A DNA stretch of 64,000 bases, taken from NCBI RefSeq assembly GCF_017349355.1, contig NZ_JAFMPM010000006.1, positions 682,001 through 746,000 on the forward strand. The letters run 5' to 3'. A program made the position numbers and the translations under genes. Numbering within the stretch: the stretch's first letter is position 1; each line of letters begins with the position of its first letter. The notes below the pieces were generated by a model. That model saw only the letters and a program-made list of their open reading frames with translations, did not search any database and was not told where the DNA came from. Shown piece by piece: positions 9,093 through 17,289 of the stretch. The stretch is from Thiothrix fructosivorans (GTDB taxonomy: Bacteria > Pseudomonadota > Gammaproteobacteria > Thiotrichales > Thiotrichaceae).

Positions 9093-9494
9093 TTACTGCG
9101 GAAAGTGTTCCACATGGATTTCAGCAGTGCGCCCGAAATAGAGAACGCGCCGACCAATAAAGGAAACCAGATAACCCGCACAGCCGTATCCCGTGACGCG
9201 CTGATTGAAGTCGATATAGGTGTAATCAGGCGGATTGAGCTGCGCCCATTTGATCGTGGCGACGATGCCAGCCGGGTCAAATTCAGCCGCGACTGCGCCT
9301 TCCTCATGCGGATTATTCAGCACGAGGCTTTCACCGTTAGGCAGGTAATAAGTCCGCGTATTGCTGCGGTAGTCGACCAAATAGCTATCGAAACCGGCCT
9401 CTATCAAGCTGCCCACGCTTGCGGGGAAGCTCATCGTGTCGTCATAGGCGGCATTCAGGCAATGTTGGGCAATTGTTATCTGTTGCGAGTCCAT
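9093..9494 (-). CDS. DUF1398 family protein
   Basis: A 133-residue protein with an AAGGAG ribosome site at good spacing. Its pattern matches the small DUF1398 family: an N-terminal helix, SFPASVGSLIEAGFDSYLVDYR, a Y-YLPNGESL strand and a C-terminal GYGCAGYLVSFIGRRVLYFGR segment. The biochemical role is unknown. It lies 41 bp downstream of the MarR gene on the same strand and is probably co-transcribed with it, so it is a likely target of that regulator. Confidence 0.7.
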   Translation of the reverse strand: MDSQQITIAQHCLNAAYDDTMSFPASVGSLIEAGFDSYLVDYRSNTRTYYLPNGESLVLNNPHEEGAVAAEFDPAGIVATIKWAQLNPPDYTYIDFNQRVTGYGCAGYLVSFIGRRVLYFGRTAEIHVEHFPQ

Positions 9495-9535
9495 CGCACG
9501 CTCCTTTGGAATGGTTGGGGGTGATCGGGTCAGTT

Positions 9536-9997
9536 TCAGTCGGTGGGCACGTCAGTCAGCCCGCGCCGCTCGATGATTTTCCGCAGCAGGCGTTCGAGTT
9601 CGTTGCGTTCACTGTCTTCTAGAACCCCGAAGAAGGCGTTGTCATTGTCGTCGGCAAGTGCGGCGAGTCGGGGAATCAGGCTGCGTCCCTCCGGTTTCAG
9701 TGCCAAGGTTTGGGCGCGTTTGTCAGCGGGGTTGGCTTTACGTTCCACGAGGTTTTTTTCGATCAAGCGGTCAGCCAGTTTGGTGATTGCGCCCTTGGTC
9801 ATGCCCATCCGCTCGGCAAGCAAGGTGGGGGGCAGGCTGTCGAAATCATACAGGATGCGCATGAATACCCATTCGGCAACCGTTACGCCCTCTGTTTCTA
9901 GTTTGCGGCTGAAGCTGTATGAAACCGCATTTGATACTGTTCTCAGCCAGTAGCCTAAATGCGTTTCGAGGTTCGAGAGGGATGTGTCGCTGCTCAT
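9536..9997 (-). CDS. MarR family transcriptional regulator
   Basis: 153 residues, the usual MarR length, with an AGGAG site before the ATG. The winged helix spans roughly residues 45-115: VAEWVFMRILYDF, PPTLLAERMGMTKGAITKLAD as recognition helix, then a wing with RKANPADKRAQTLALKPEG. Terminal helices form the dimer interface. A 16-bp inverted repeat in its own promoter (10010-10053) is the obvious operator and points to autoregulation. The inducer is not evident. Confidence 0.92.
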   Translation of the reverse strand: MSSDTSLSNLETHLGYWLRTVSNAVSYSFSRKLETEGVTVAEWVFMRILYDFDSLPPTLLAERMGMTKGAITKLADRLIEKNLVERKANPADKRAQTLALKPEGRSLIPRLAALADDNDNAFFGVLEDSERNELERLLRKIIERRGLTDVPTD

Positions 9998-10009
9998 GTT
10001 GACTCCTGA

Positions 10010-10053
10010 TAGTTGACGAGGAAACTACATTGATATTGTTTCCGCGTCAACTA
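10010..10053. promoter_or_regulatory. MarR operator palindrome
   Basis: TAGTTGACGAGGAAAC (10010-10025) is mirrored by GTTTCCGCGTCAACTA (10038-10053), 15 of 16 positions complementary, with a 12-bp spacer. It begins 13 bp upstream of the marR-type start codon and would cover its promoter. Confidence 0.75.
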
Positions 10054-10117
10054 CATAAACACGAATGCGGGCGTTATTAGTGAGTGTTTTTTACTAACTT
10101 ATGATAGAGTTTCAGGC

Positions 10118-10265
10118 AATTCGTCAAACATTGGCGACAACCCAACACACGCCATACCAATCATAACAACACGCGACTGACCCTATGCTGGTTTCGGCGC
10201 AGTAGGGCGGTAGCGTGTCAGCGATTCCTTGTATGGCATCGGTGTATGTACGGCAGGCGTGAATT
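10118..10265. repeat. Long imperfect hairpin element (~148 bp)
   Basis: The interval folds on itself at several registers: AATTC 10118-10122 with GAATT 10261-10265, GCCATAC 10151-10157 with GTATGGC 10231-10237, ACACGC 10169-10174 with GCGTGT 10213-10218, and CCCTA 10181-10185 with TAGGG 10203-10207. The apex is near 10192. No convincing protein is encoded. It could be a structured RNA, a miniature transposon or a cassette-recombination remnant. Confidence 0.5.
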
Positions 10266-10550
10266 AGAAGACAGCAACGACAATCCCAGACTAGGCGGAA
10301 CGCTAGGCAAACCATATAGGCAATCTCTGCTTATTGGTTAAGTGGAAGCTGTATATTCTGATATTTATGAACGCCGTATAACGAGTACATTAGCAATATA
10401 GTCTTTCTTCGATGTAGTACTACAGTGCAAAAATCAACGCATGGCATTGATTTTCAATAATTAATTGGATTTTCATTTGTAGTGATACATCAGAGAAATA
10501 CTATACCAAGCAGGCTATAGCCATTTCACACAATCCAAGAGGGATGACTT
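10266..10550. other. AT-rich leader with short palindromes
   Basis: No gene is seen. Signals are TATAACGAGTACATT at 10377-10391 (a near-copy occurs at 14344), the palindrome GTAGTACTAC at 10414-10423, and a perfect 8-bp inverted repeat AAAATCAA (10430-10437) with TTGATTTT (10447-10454). These probably form the regulatory region of the 10551 gene. Confidence 0.4.
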
Positions 10551-10910
10551 ATGAAAAAATTTGAAAGCGTAGAAGACGTTGCACAGGCATTGGGTGATGG
10601 TGGTCCCTTCAGACCTGACACCCATTTTGAAACGGTTGAACAAGTCGTTGATGCTCTAGTTGAACTTGGCAATACAGATAAAGTGTTTGTCCGCCATGAC
10701 GAGCATTTGGGATTAAAGAGCGATTTGTCGGAGAAATTCCTTGCATCTTCACTAAACGCCATCGATAACCCAGAATTTGAACAAGATATTGAAGCGGTTC
10801 TTGATCAAGCCAATACCATCATTCCCTTGTCTGAAAGAGAGTTATCAGAAGACGACATCGAAGAGATAAGAGAGGACAAAATCTCAAGGGGAGAAGACAT
10901 TGACGATTAA
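10551..10910 (+). CDS. Acidic protein of unknown function, 119 aa
   Basis: ATG with an AGAGG site. I do not recognise the family. The protein is strongly acidic, especially in the last 30 residues (ELSEDDIEEIREDKISRGED). Its N-terminal helix-rich segment contains FESVEDVAQALGDGGPF and a second similar stretch, FETVEQVVDALVELG, which may be an internal repeat. It lies immediately upstream of an attC-like site, so it could be the cargo of an integron-type cassette. Its composition is intermediate between the GC-rich backbone and the AT-rich genes downstream. Confidence 0.7.
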   Translation: MKKFESVEDVAQALGDGGPFRPDTHFETVEQVVDALVELGNTDKVFVRHDEHLGLKSDLSEKFLASSLNAIDNPEFEQDIEAVLDQANTIIPLSERELSEDDIEEIREDKISRGEDIDD

Positions 10911-10932
10911 GCCTCTTTGTCATCGAGCCAAT

Positions 10933-11001
10933 TGTTAACCCTGCGCTCAACACGGACGCTGCGCATAAAGCCGCGCAGCGCCGGTTAGCTCTACGTTATA
11001 T
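10933..11001 (+). other. attC-like recombination site
   Basis: The 69-bp segment has the layout of an integron attC. Outer arms are TGTTAAC (10933) and GTTATAT (ends 11001). Inner boxes GCTCAACACGG and CCGGTTAGCT are complementary apart from extra unpaired bases. The apical stem is perfect over 8 bp, CGCTGCGC 10957-10964 with GCGCAGCG 10973-10980. The outer R arms deviate from the RYYYAAC/GTTRRRY consensus and are only partly complementary. No integrase gene is in the window. Confidence 0.5.
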
Positions 11002-11044
11002 TCAATACAAACTTAAAGCAACTTAATTTAAAAAGGACTATTTT

Positions 11045-11368
11045 ATGGATTTCTTATCAGCAACAGTACTATCTGGAATTACTTATGATATTTTAAAAAA
11101 TGGTCTTGCTTTAAATGTAGAACATATAAAAGAAAGACTTAAGGGATGGGTTGGGGTAGAAGTTATTACACCTCAACTTTCTACAGAACTAAATAAGCTA
11201 AACCTTACTAAAGAAATGAGTGAAATTGCAATTGAGAAGCACATAAGCCAATCAAGTATTTTGCTAGAATTACTTTCGTCAATCAAAAGAGAAGAAAGTA
11301 AAAACATCATTGTCCAGCATCACACTGGAAGCGGTGATAACATTGGCAGAGACAAGATCATTAAGTAA
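11045..11368 (+). CDS. Small putative effector-type component of ABC-3C locus
   Basis: 107 residues, ATG with an AAGGA site. The N-terminus (MDFLSATVLSGITYDILKNG) is hydrophobic and amphipathic, followed by helices and LTKEMSEIAIEKHI. The C-terminus ends in QHHTGSGDNIGRDKIIK. The GDNxxRDK-type tail is often seen in bacterial conflict proteins, where it joins effector modules to partners. A related motif opens the next protein (HTGNGDNCRDKYI), which suggests the two interact or derive from one split effector. It is AT-rich and lies 8 bp before the next gene, so it is surely in the same operon. Function is unproven. Confidence 0.6.
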   Translation: MDFLSATVLSGITYDILKNGLALNVEHIKERLKGWVGVEVITPQLSTELNKLNLTKEMSEIAIEKHISQSSILLELLSSIKREESKNIIVQHHTGSGDNIGRDKIIK

Positions 11369-11376
11369 TTAAAACT

Positions 11377-11937
11377 ATGAATAAAGCGTTATCAAAAGAA
11401 CTCCAAACACATACTGGGAATGGGGACAATTGTAGAGACAAATATATATATAATCTACCGAAATCACACCCAAGTAATCTTTTAGAGCCATTAAGAAACG
11501 CAGAAGTAACTCTTGACAACGATAACGAAATGATGAATTTTGTAGAGGAGCTGGCCGATTATTTAAATGACTTTCCCGAAAGAAATGTAATAGGACTAGA
11601 AAATAAGCTAAAACAAGCAAATATGGATTCCCTATACGACGAAGCTGCAATCTTAAAAGAAAGATTTGCAAAAAAACTATATCGTGGACAACTATCTCAT
11701 AATTCACAATACTTATATGCTCAATCTTTGGCATTAATTAATACTTACTTCGCCCACAAAATAAAACCTTTATTAAATGAAGGAGCACCAAAGTCAATAA
11801 TTGAAAAAGAGCTTTTAGATGAAGTTTTCATTCCAGTGTTAAATAATATAACAAAAGTTGATATAACTATAAACATAGATCACGTCAGAGGTATGTTATA
11901 TTTTTTAACAGGAAAATGTCATATTAAATGGAGCTGA
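11377..11937 (+). CDS. ABC-3C system C-terminal-domain protein
   Basis: 186 residues. After an N-terminal HTGNGDNCRDKYI motif and a variable stretch, the region from about residue 105 (YRGQLSHNSQYLYAQSLALI, then NTYFAHKIKPLLNEGA) resembles the conserved C-terminal domain that tethers effectors in ABC-three-component systems. Normally a toxic effector domain precedes this tether. Here the N-terminal part is short and has no recognisable nuclease, so the effector role may be shared with the preceding small gene. It lies 7 bp before the middle component. Confidence 0.6.
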   Translation: MNKALSKELQTHTGNGDNCRDKYIYNLPKSHPSNLLEPLRNAEVTLDNDNEMMNFVEELADYLNDFPERNVIGLENKLKQANMDSLYDEAAILKERFAKKLYRGQLSHNSQYLYAQSLALINTYFAHKIKPLLNEGAPKSIIEKELLDEVFIPVLNNITKVDITINIDHVRGMLYFLTGKCHIKWS

Positions 11938-11944
11938 TTAACAA

Positions 11945-12451
11945 GTGCTTGTCTACCACCCATGTTTTGATGCAAACCATTGTGCATACCGTTTTTTGCA
12001 TCTACTTTATAGCTCAGAAGCAGATAGCTTTGAATGGGATATATTAAGAATAGCGGACTTTTATTATGTATTCCCTCATTTAATAAAATATATAAAACCT
12101 ATGCCAAAAAGTTTGGCGGGAGGAAAAAAATATTTTAGCGAAATTAATCCGCCATATGAAGCCATTCCAAATCCAAAACGGCTGTTGTTTGACTTGCAGG
12201 ATATTCAAAACTCTACTATTGCATCTTTGGTATCAAAACAAATAATAAAAAAAGAGATGTTTAGCTATGGCGTGGTTAGTTTAAATACTGACAATATTCC
12301 AAAATCATTAATAGAAAGTTTTCATGAAAACCCAATAAGCAGCTTAGAGTGGTTTAAATTTTTTTCAAAAGGAATAGCTCTTGTTGATTTAAATGGTAAA
12401 AATGGTTTTAAGTCAAGAACTGGATTATTAGAGTATAGATATGATCAATAA
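11945..12451 (+). CDS. ABC-3C system middle component
   Basis: 168 residues starting at GTG 11945, with GGAG inside the end of the upstream gene as ribosome site. The opening LVYHPCFDANHCAYRFLHLL, then WDILRIADFYYVFPHLI, matches my recollection of the ABC-3C middle-component families (HP-x-D-x-x-HC-x-x-R and DFYxxFP). These link the ATPase to the effector. It overlaps the ATPase gene by 11 bp, implying translational coupling and stoichiometric assembly. Confidence 0.65.
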   Translation: MLVYHPCFDANHCAYRFLHLLYSSEADSFEWDILRIADFYYVFPHLIKYIKPMPKSLAGGKKYFSEINPPYEAIPNPKRLLFDLQDIQNSTIASLVSKQIIKKEMFSYGVVSLNTDNIPKSLIESFHENPISSLEWFKFFSKGIALVDLNGKNGFKSRTGLLEYRYDQ

Positions 12452-14348
12452 TTATAGTTTCATCTTTCTAAATAGACTGGTGGTGTTGAAAAATAACACC
12501 TCTGTATATGATCAGTTTTTTTATCAAGGAATCAATATAATCAGGGGTGATAATGGAACTGGAAAATCTACTATCATGGATTTGATCTATTATGGTTTGG
12601 GCGCTGAGTTATCAGAGTGGACAGCCGAACCATTATCTTGTGACAAAGTGTTTTTAGAAGTTTCTTGCAATACGGGAATTTATACTTTATCCAGAGAAAT
12701 TGAGCAAACTGGAAAGTCTCCTATGCTTATATGCGAAGGAGATTATTTGTCATCAACTAAGACAGAAAATCAATGGCTTAAATATCTTAATCGTCGCTCA
12801 GATGAAAGGCATAGTTATTCTCAGCAGCTTTTTGATATGATGAATCTCCCTCAGCATAAAAATAATGACAGTGCTAATTTAACAATTCATCAAATCTTAA
12901 GATTGATGTATTTGGATCAGATAACAGCACCAACTAAAATACTTAGATATGATACAAACTATGATAATGCTAATATAAGACAAGCAATAGGAGAGTATCT
13001 TTTAGGGCTGGATGACTTAGATATTCATGAGTTAAGACAACAATTAATAGAATTAGAAAGAGATTTTTCTAAAATTGAGGGAGAGCTTAAAGCTATTTAT
13101 AAGTTATTGAGTAAAGGACAACAGGATTTTACTGCTGATAAGCTACACGCTGAGATATTGGCTGTGGAATCTGAAATATATCAATCTTTACAAAAAAAAG
13201 AAGAAATTAGATTTAAAACAAAAAAAGAACTTGATGACATGCAAAAAGAACAAGCTAAACTTATATTAATGGAGATCAATAAATGCACTGAAAAATTAGA
13301 AAATCTTCATGTTCAATCATCATTTCTTAGTAATGAGATAATTGATTCAACTTTATTTCTGCAATCAATAGATTACCGTATAAAGTCACTTCTAGAATCA
13401 AAAATAACTAATGAATCGCTAGGTAGTCTTAACTTTAAATATTGCCCTGCTTGTCTCACCAAGATTGAAACTATTCGACAGGACGATATATGTGGTTTAT
13501 GCAAATCACCTAAAAACGAGGATTCAACTAAAAAATCTTATCTCCATATGTTAAATGAATTAAACTTCCAAAAGAGAGAAAGTGAAAAAATCTTACAGTC
13601 CAATAAAAACCTTCTTGATGAGATTAAAACAAAAATACCTGAACTTGAAAATTTACTTAGTATGTCAAAACTAAATTATAAAGATTATTTGCAATCTAAT
13701 TCTGCAATGGAATCACAAATAGCTGAAATATCAAATAGAATAGGATTTCTAGAGTCAAAGCATCAAAACTTAAAAGAGCGCTTAGAATTTTTTGCCAACA
13801 TTGAAGCCTTAATAAAAGAAAAGCAACAGTTAGTTGTGAAAATATCAGAGGTTAAAGATGCTTTAGCGGCAAAAAAAGAAAAAACAAAAAATCGACTTCT
13901 TGAAGTTTGCTCACAATTAGAAACAACCACTATGAATATAGTTAAAATGGATTTGGGATTTGAAAAAGATTTTGAAAATCCCGAAGAATTTGAGTTTAGT
14001 TTCCCCAGAGATACAATGTGGTTGAATGGGAAGTCAAAATTTTCAGCAAGTTCAATGGTGCTATTGAAAAACTCTTTTAGATTAGCGACTCTAGTAGAGT
14101 CAACAAAAGATATAAACTATAGATTTCCACGTTTTCTATTAATAGATAACATTGAAGATAAGGGAATGATGCCTAGTCGTAGCCATAATTTTCAAAATAT
14201 TATGGTGGAAATGTGTGAAGAACTAGAAAATCCATATCAATTAATATACACAACATCAATGATTTCACCAAAACTAGAAGGTGGTAATTATTGCAGAGGA
14301 ATATTCTATAAAAAAGGAACTCATACGCTAGAGCTAAATAAAATATAA
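12441..14348 (+). CDS. ABC-3C system SMC/Rad50-like ATPase
   Basis: 635 residues. Walker A is GDNGTGKST at residues 36-44. A long coiled coil follows (about 190-500), with a Cys cluster CPAC (about 335) and CGLC (about 351) that could form a zinc-binding turn. A degenerate signature region (FSASSMVLLKNSF) precedes a Walker B-like LLIDNIEDKG near residue 567, and a Thr replaces the usual H-loop His in LIYTTSM. This is the SMC-like ATPase of ABC-3C systems, thought to sense aberrant nucleic acids and release an effector. It is AT-rich (about one third GC) and clearly foreign to the backbone. Confidence 0.8.
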   Translation: MINNYSFIFLNRLVVLKNNTSVYDQFFYQGINIIRGDNGTGKSTIMDLIYYGLGAELSEWTAEPLSCDKVFLEVSCNTGIYTLSREIEQTGKSPMLICEGDYLSSTKTENQWLKYLNRRSDERHSYSQQLFDMMNLPQHKNNDSANLTIHQILRLMYLDQITAPTKILRYDTNYDNANIRQAIGEYLLGLDDLDIHELRQQLIELERDFSKIEGELKAIYKLLSKGQQDFTADKLHAEILAVESEIYQSLQKKEEIRFKTKKELDDMQKEQAKLILMEINKCTEKLENLHVQSSFLSNEIIDSTLFLQSIDYRIKSLLESKITNESLGSLNFKYCPACLTKIETIRQDDICGLCKSPKNEDSTKKSYLHMLNELNFQKRESEKILQSNKNLLDEIKTKIPELENLLSMSKLNYKDYLQSNSAMESQIAEISNRIGFLESKHQNLKERLEFFANIEALIKEKQQLVVKISEVKDALAAKKEKTKNRLLEVCSQLETTTMNIVKMDLGFEKDFENPEEFEFSFPRDTMWLNGKSKFSASSMVLLKNSFRLATLVESTKDINYRFPRFLLIDNIEDKGMMPSRSHNFQNIMVEMCEELENPYQLIYTTSMISPKLEGGNYCRGIFYKKGTHTLELNKI

Positions 14349-14430
14349 CGAGCACATTGACGACGGATGCGGTGACAGCCCGCGACTCCGCCCATTCGAC
14401 TCCCCGCCGCGCCAGTCATATTGACGTTGC
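14344..14430 (+). other. Second, weaker attC-like site
   Basis: It begins with TATAACGAGCACATT, overlapping the ATPase stop codon and nearly repeating 10377-10391. Its inner arm ATTGACGACGG pairs partly with CCGCGCCAGTCAT, and the element ends in ACGTTGCC, so AAC/GTT outer arms are conserved. Pairing is imperfect, so this is tentative. If real, the ABC-3C operon would be one ~3.4-kb cassette. Confidence 0.3.
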
Positions 14431-15670
14431 CCCACCAAGCCTTGGCACTGCACCTTAACCCGCCATTTTCCCACCCCCCGCCATCATCCCCAACGGCACT
14501 GCCCACAACTTCACCCCATCACTCTCCCCAAACGGCAACACCCGTTCCCCGCCATACAACACCATCCCCTGTACCACCCGCCCCGGATTCTCTCCGATAA
14601 AGTAGCTGATATGCCGGAAATCCGCCGGGGTCACACTATGCGCCGCCTTCACCTCCAGCAGCACCAGCCCTTTGCCGTTATCCAGCACGAAGTCGATTTC
14701 CTTGCCATCACTGGTGCGGTAAAAGCTCAAATCCACTGGCTGCGCCGCGTAAGTATTCGCCTTCACCAATTCACTCAACACAAACGTTTCATACACCGCA
14801 CCGCGCTGGCTGGATTGCTGTAAATCCTCCGCGCTACTGAGCTTGAGCAAATGGCACAAAATGCCGCTATCCAGCATGAACACCTTGGGCATTTTCATCA
14901 GCCGTTTCGCCGCATGGTTAAACCACGGTTTGAGCAACGCAATCTGGTAAGTGTGCTTGAGGATGCCGAGGTAACTATCCAGCGTTTTGTTATCAAGCTG
15001 GCAATCCCGCGCCAGATCAGCCTTGTTGAGCAGATTAGCACTGCGCAACGCCAGCGACAGGTACAAGCGCATAAAGCTGTCGAGATTGCGGATATTGCCC
15101 ATATCGTGCAAATCGCGCTCAATATACGTGCGAATATACGAACTGAACCACAACATGCGCGTTTTAGCGTGTGCAATCGTCTGCACTTCGGGAAACCCAC
15201 CCTTGAGCAAATGCGGCACAATATCCGTCACTTGCGCCACCGCCGGAAATGCCGCGCCAGAAAACACATGGTCGATGAAATTGAAGCGTTGCCCGATAAT
15301 CTCGCTGAGGTTAAAGGCATACAAATCCACAATCCCAATGCGCCCCGCCAGCGAATCGGAAATGTCGCGGAAACCCTGCAAACTGCTCGAACCCGTCAGC
15401 ACAAACCGCCCCGGCGTGCGGTCAAGGTCAATCTGTTCCTTGATGGCAACAAACAACTCCGGCACACGTTGCACCTCATCAATCACCACCGGCTTGGGCA
15501 GGCTGAGCACAAACCCTTTCGGGTCAGCCTTGGCGCTTTGGTAAGTGGCGATGTCATCCAGCGTGACGTAGTGTTCAATCCCCAACTGCAACGCCAGCGT
15601 GGATTTGCCCACTTGCCGTGCACCCGTGATCAGCAAGGACGGGAAATGCGCCAGATAGGCTTGTACGTCA

Positions 15671-17256
15671 GTAAGCGTTCACGCCGTCTGTAGCGGGTTA
15701 GAAGCTAACGGTTGAGCCAAAGGGAAGCGCACCGAGACAGACTTATGAGCCAAGCCTTGTGAGCAAATGTCCCGCATCAATATCGCCATATTCATCCCCA
15801 ATTGACGTGCCGTCCCCAGCACGGTCATCACCGTTGGACGGAATCTGTCACCTTGTGCCGACTGGCTGGCAAAGCTGGTTTTCCGCCATTGCACATACGG
15901 CCTGATCACCCGCTCGGCACGGTTATTGGTGAGGGGAATGCGACTATCCTTGAGGAAAGTCCAACACATCGCCTCATCCTTGAGCAAATGCTTGCATTGG
16001 TTGGTGGTGCGTTTGCAATTCTCCAATGCCAAGCCTTTGTTGAGCGTGGCTTGGAAGCTGCGGCGCAAGCGGAGTATCCGCCGTTGGTAGCGAGCGGCTT
16101 CATCGGGTTGTTGTTGCCAGCGGTGATGGGTGCGGACGGTGGTATAGGCGAGTAACAACAGGCGTTTGCCCACGCTTCCCCCTTCGCCGCAACGCCCCGC
16201 CATTTTGCGGAAGTGGCGGATCAAATGCGCCCAACACAGTTGCCGCCGTTCGGGTGGGACGTTGCCGTAACCACTGAAGTGGTCGGTGACCAGATAGCCA
16301 GTAAAGCTGCCCAACAAGGCATCGGCGGCGGCCTTGCCGCGTGAGTAATGGGTCATGAAGTAACTCACGCTATGGTCAGCCAATGCCCATAACCAGTAAG
16401 TGTTCGTACCGCGATAATGGCGGGTTTCATCGGCGTGGCATACCGCTTGTCCGCGTACATACTGACCTACTTGACGGTATAGCGGCCCCATCCACGGAAT
16501 GGCTTTGCCTTGCGCCTTGCTGATAGCCCCAGTGCTAAAACGCACGTGGCACATTTCCCACAACAGAACCTGGATCTGGCGCATGGATAGGCGGAACTGA
16601 CCACTCAAAATCACCACCCAGGCGATCACGCCTGCACCCATTTGACCGCTCGGCACCCAATCCGGCCACTGGCTGTGGTGCTTGATGCCGCAGGATTGGC
16701 AAACACCCTGATAAAACTGGTGTTCCGTCACGTCCGGTGGCGGCGGTGGAGCAATATCCGTGACCTGATGGCGGTAAGGGTTTCCCCAATCAATCGCCAC
16801 TGCCCCACCACAGGAACAGGTGCTTTCAGGGAAATACTGTTCGGTACGGGTCACTTGTTCGGGAGGATATAACGCCCGTTCGTGACGCGGATGCCCCGGT
16901 TGCCCACCGTGTGGGCGGCTACTCCCCTTGCGTTTGGGACGCAACGCCCGTTGTTCCGGGCTGTCGGAGGACGGCGCTTTGGAACTGTTACGCGAACTGC
17001 TGCCGAATTTGGCAACCAGTTCTTCCAGTTGTTTTTGCAGCATTTCGACTTGTTGCTCCAGCACCGCCACCCGTGCCACTTGCTTCTCCAACTCAGTTAT
17101 CCGTTCCTGTTGGCGCACGATCACCTGATGCGCTTCATCCAGTGTCGTGGGTAAGGTAGGAACGGCGGCTAACAAGGGGTAAATGACTCGCTGTTGGGAT
17201 GGGGTGAATTTACTACAAGTTCGCTGGAATGCCTAATAGAGGGCGTGAACGCTTAC
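15671..17256 (-). mobile_element. IS66-family insertion sequence (1,586 bp)
   Basis: The ends are perfect 15-bp inverted repeats, GTAAGCGTTCACGCC at 15671-15685 and its complement at 17242-17256. The element is flanked by TGTACGTCA on both sides (15662-15670 and 17257-17265). IS66 elements make 8-bp duplications, so one of the nine matching bases may be chance. It carries only the large transposase, without the tnpA/tnpB accessory genes of classical IS66 members. Confidence 0.93.
15679..17175 (-). CDS. IS66 family transposase
   Basis: 498 residues from a TTG at 17175, with no convincing ribosome site. The N-terminal coiled coil (ELEKQVARVAVLEQQ) and a basic, Ser-rich spacer with GGQPGHP are followed by the zinc-binding CSCGG and CQSCG pair. 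The DDE core has HADETRHY, VTDHFSGY with WAHLIRHFR, and the C-terminal LTNNRAERVIRP. All parts of the catalytic triad are visible, so the element is probably active or recently so. The GC-rich coding resembles the host. Confidence 0.93.
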   Translation of the reverse strand: MLAAVPTLPTTLDEAHQVIVRQQERITELEKQVARVAVLEQQVEMLQKQLEELVAKFGSSSRNSSKAPSSDSPEQRALRPKRKGSSRPHGGQPGHPRHERALYPPEQVTRTEQYFPESTCSCGGAVAIDWGNPYRHQVTDIAPPPPPDVTEHQFYQGVCQSCGIKHHSQWPDWVPSGQMGAGVIAWVVILSGQFRLSMRQIQVLLWEMCHVRFSTGAISKAQGKAIPWMGPLYRQVGQYVRGQAVCHADETRHYRGTNTYWLWALADHSVSYFMTHYSRGKAAADALLGSFTGYLVTDHFSGYGNVPPERRQLCWAHLIRHFRKMAGRCGEGGSVGKRLLLLAYTTVRTHHRWQQQPDEAARYQRRILRLRRSFQATLNKGLALENCKRTTNQCKHLLKDEAMCWTFLKDSRIPLTNNRAERVIRPYVQWRKTSFASQSAQGDRFRPTVMTVLGTARQLGMNMAILMRDICSQGLAHKSVSVRFPLAQPLASNPLQTA

Positions 17257-17289
17257 TGTACGTCAGCAGCAATGTTGCGGTTTAACATG

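Larger units (their letters stand above)
14455..17288 (-). pseudogene. DUF4143-type AAA+ ATPase split by IS66
   Basis: Removing the IS and one target copy restores a continuous reading frame from ATG 17288. The first ten codons (MLNRNIAADV) join QAYLAHFPSLLITGARQVGKS. Walker A GARQVGKST, Walker B VVIDEVQRVPELF and the C-terminal GKEIDFVLDNGKG with LLEVKAAH nuclease-like core are all intact in the larger piece (15670-14455). Only the start codon and ten residues are cut off. The body could still be translated from an internal TTG at 15636 if IS66 supplies a promoter. It is a paralogue of the gene at 7863-9032. Confidence 0.85.

Noticed and set aside
10118-10265. The long hairpin as a full attC site
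   Set aside because: It lacks clear AAC/GTT outer arms; kept only as an unexplained structured element.
11375-11734. 119-aa minus-strand ORF inside the ABC-3C locus
   Set aside because: Antisense to the tether protein in AT-rich DNA, with no ribosome site; chance frame.
14851-15693. 280-aa plus-strand ORF
   Set aside because: Antisense to the DUF4143 ATPase, with His/Gln-rich composition typical of a shadow frame.
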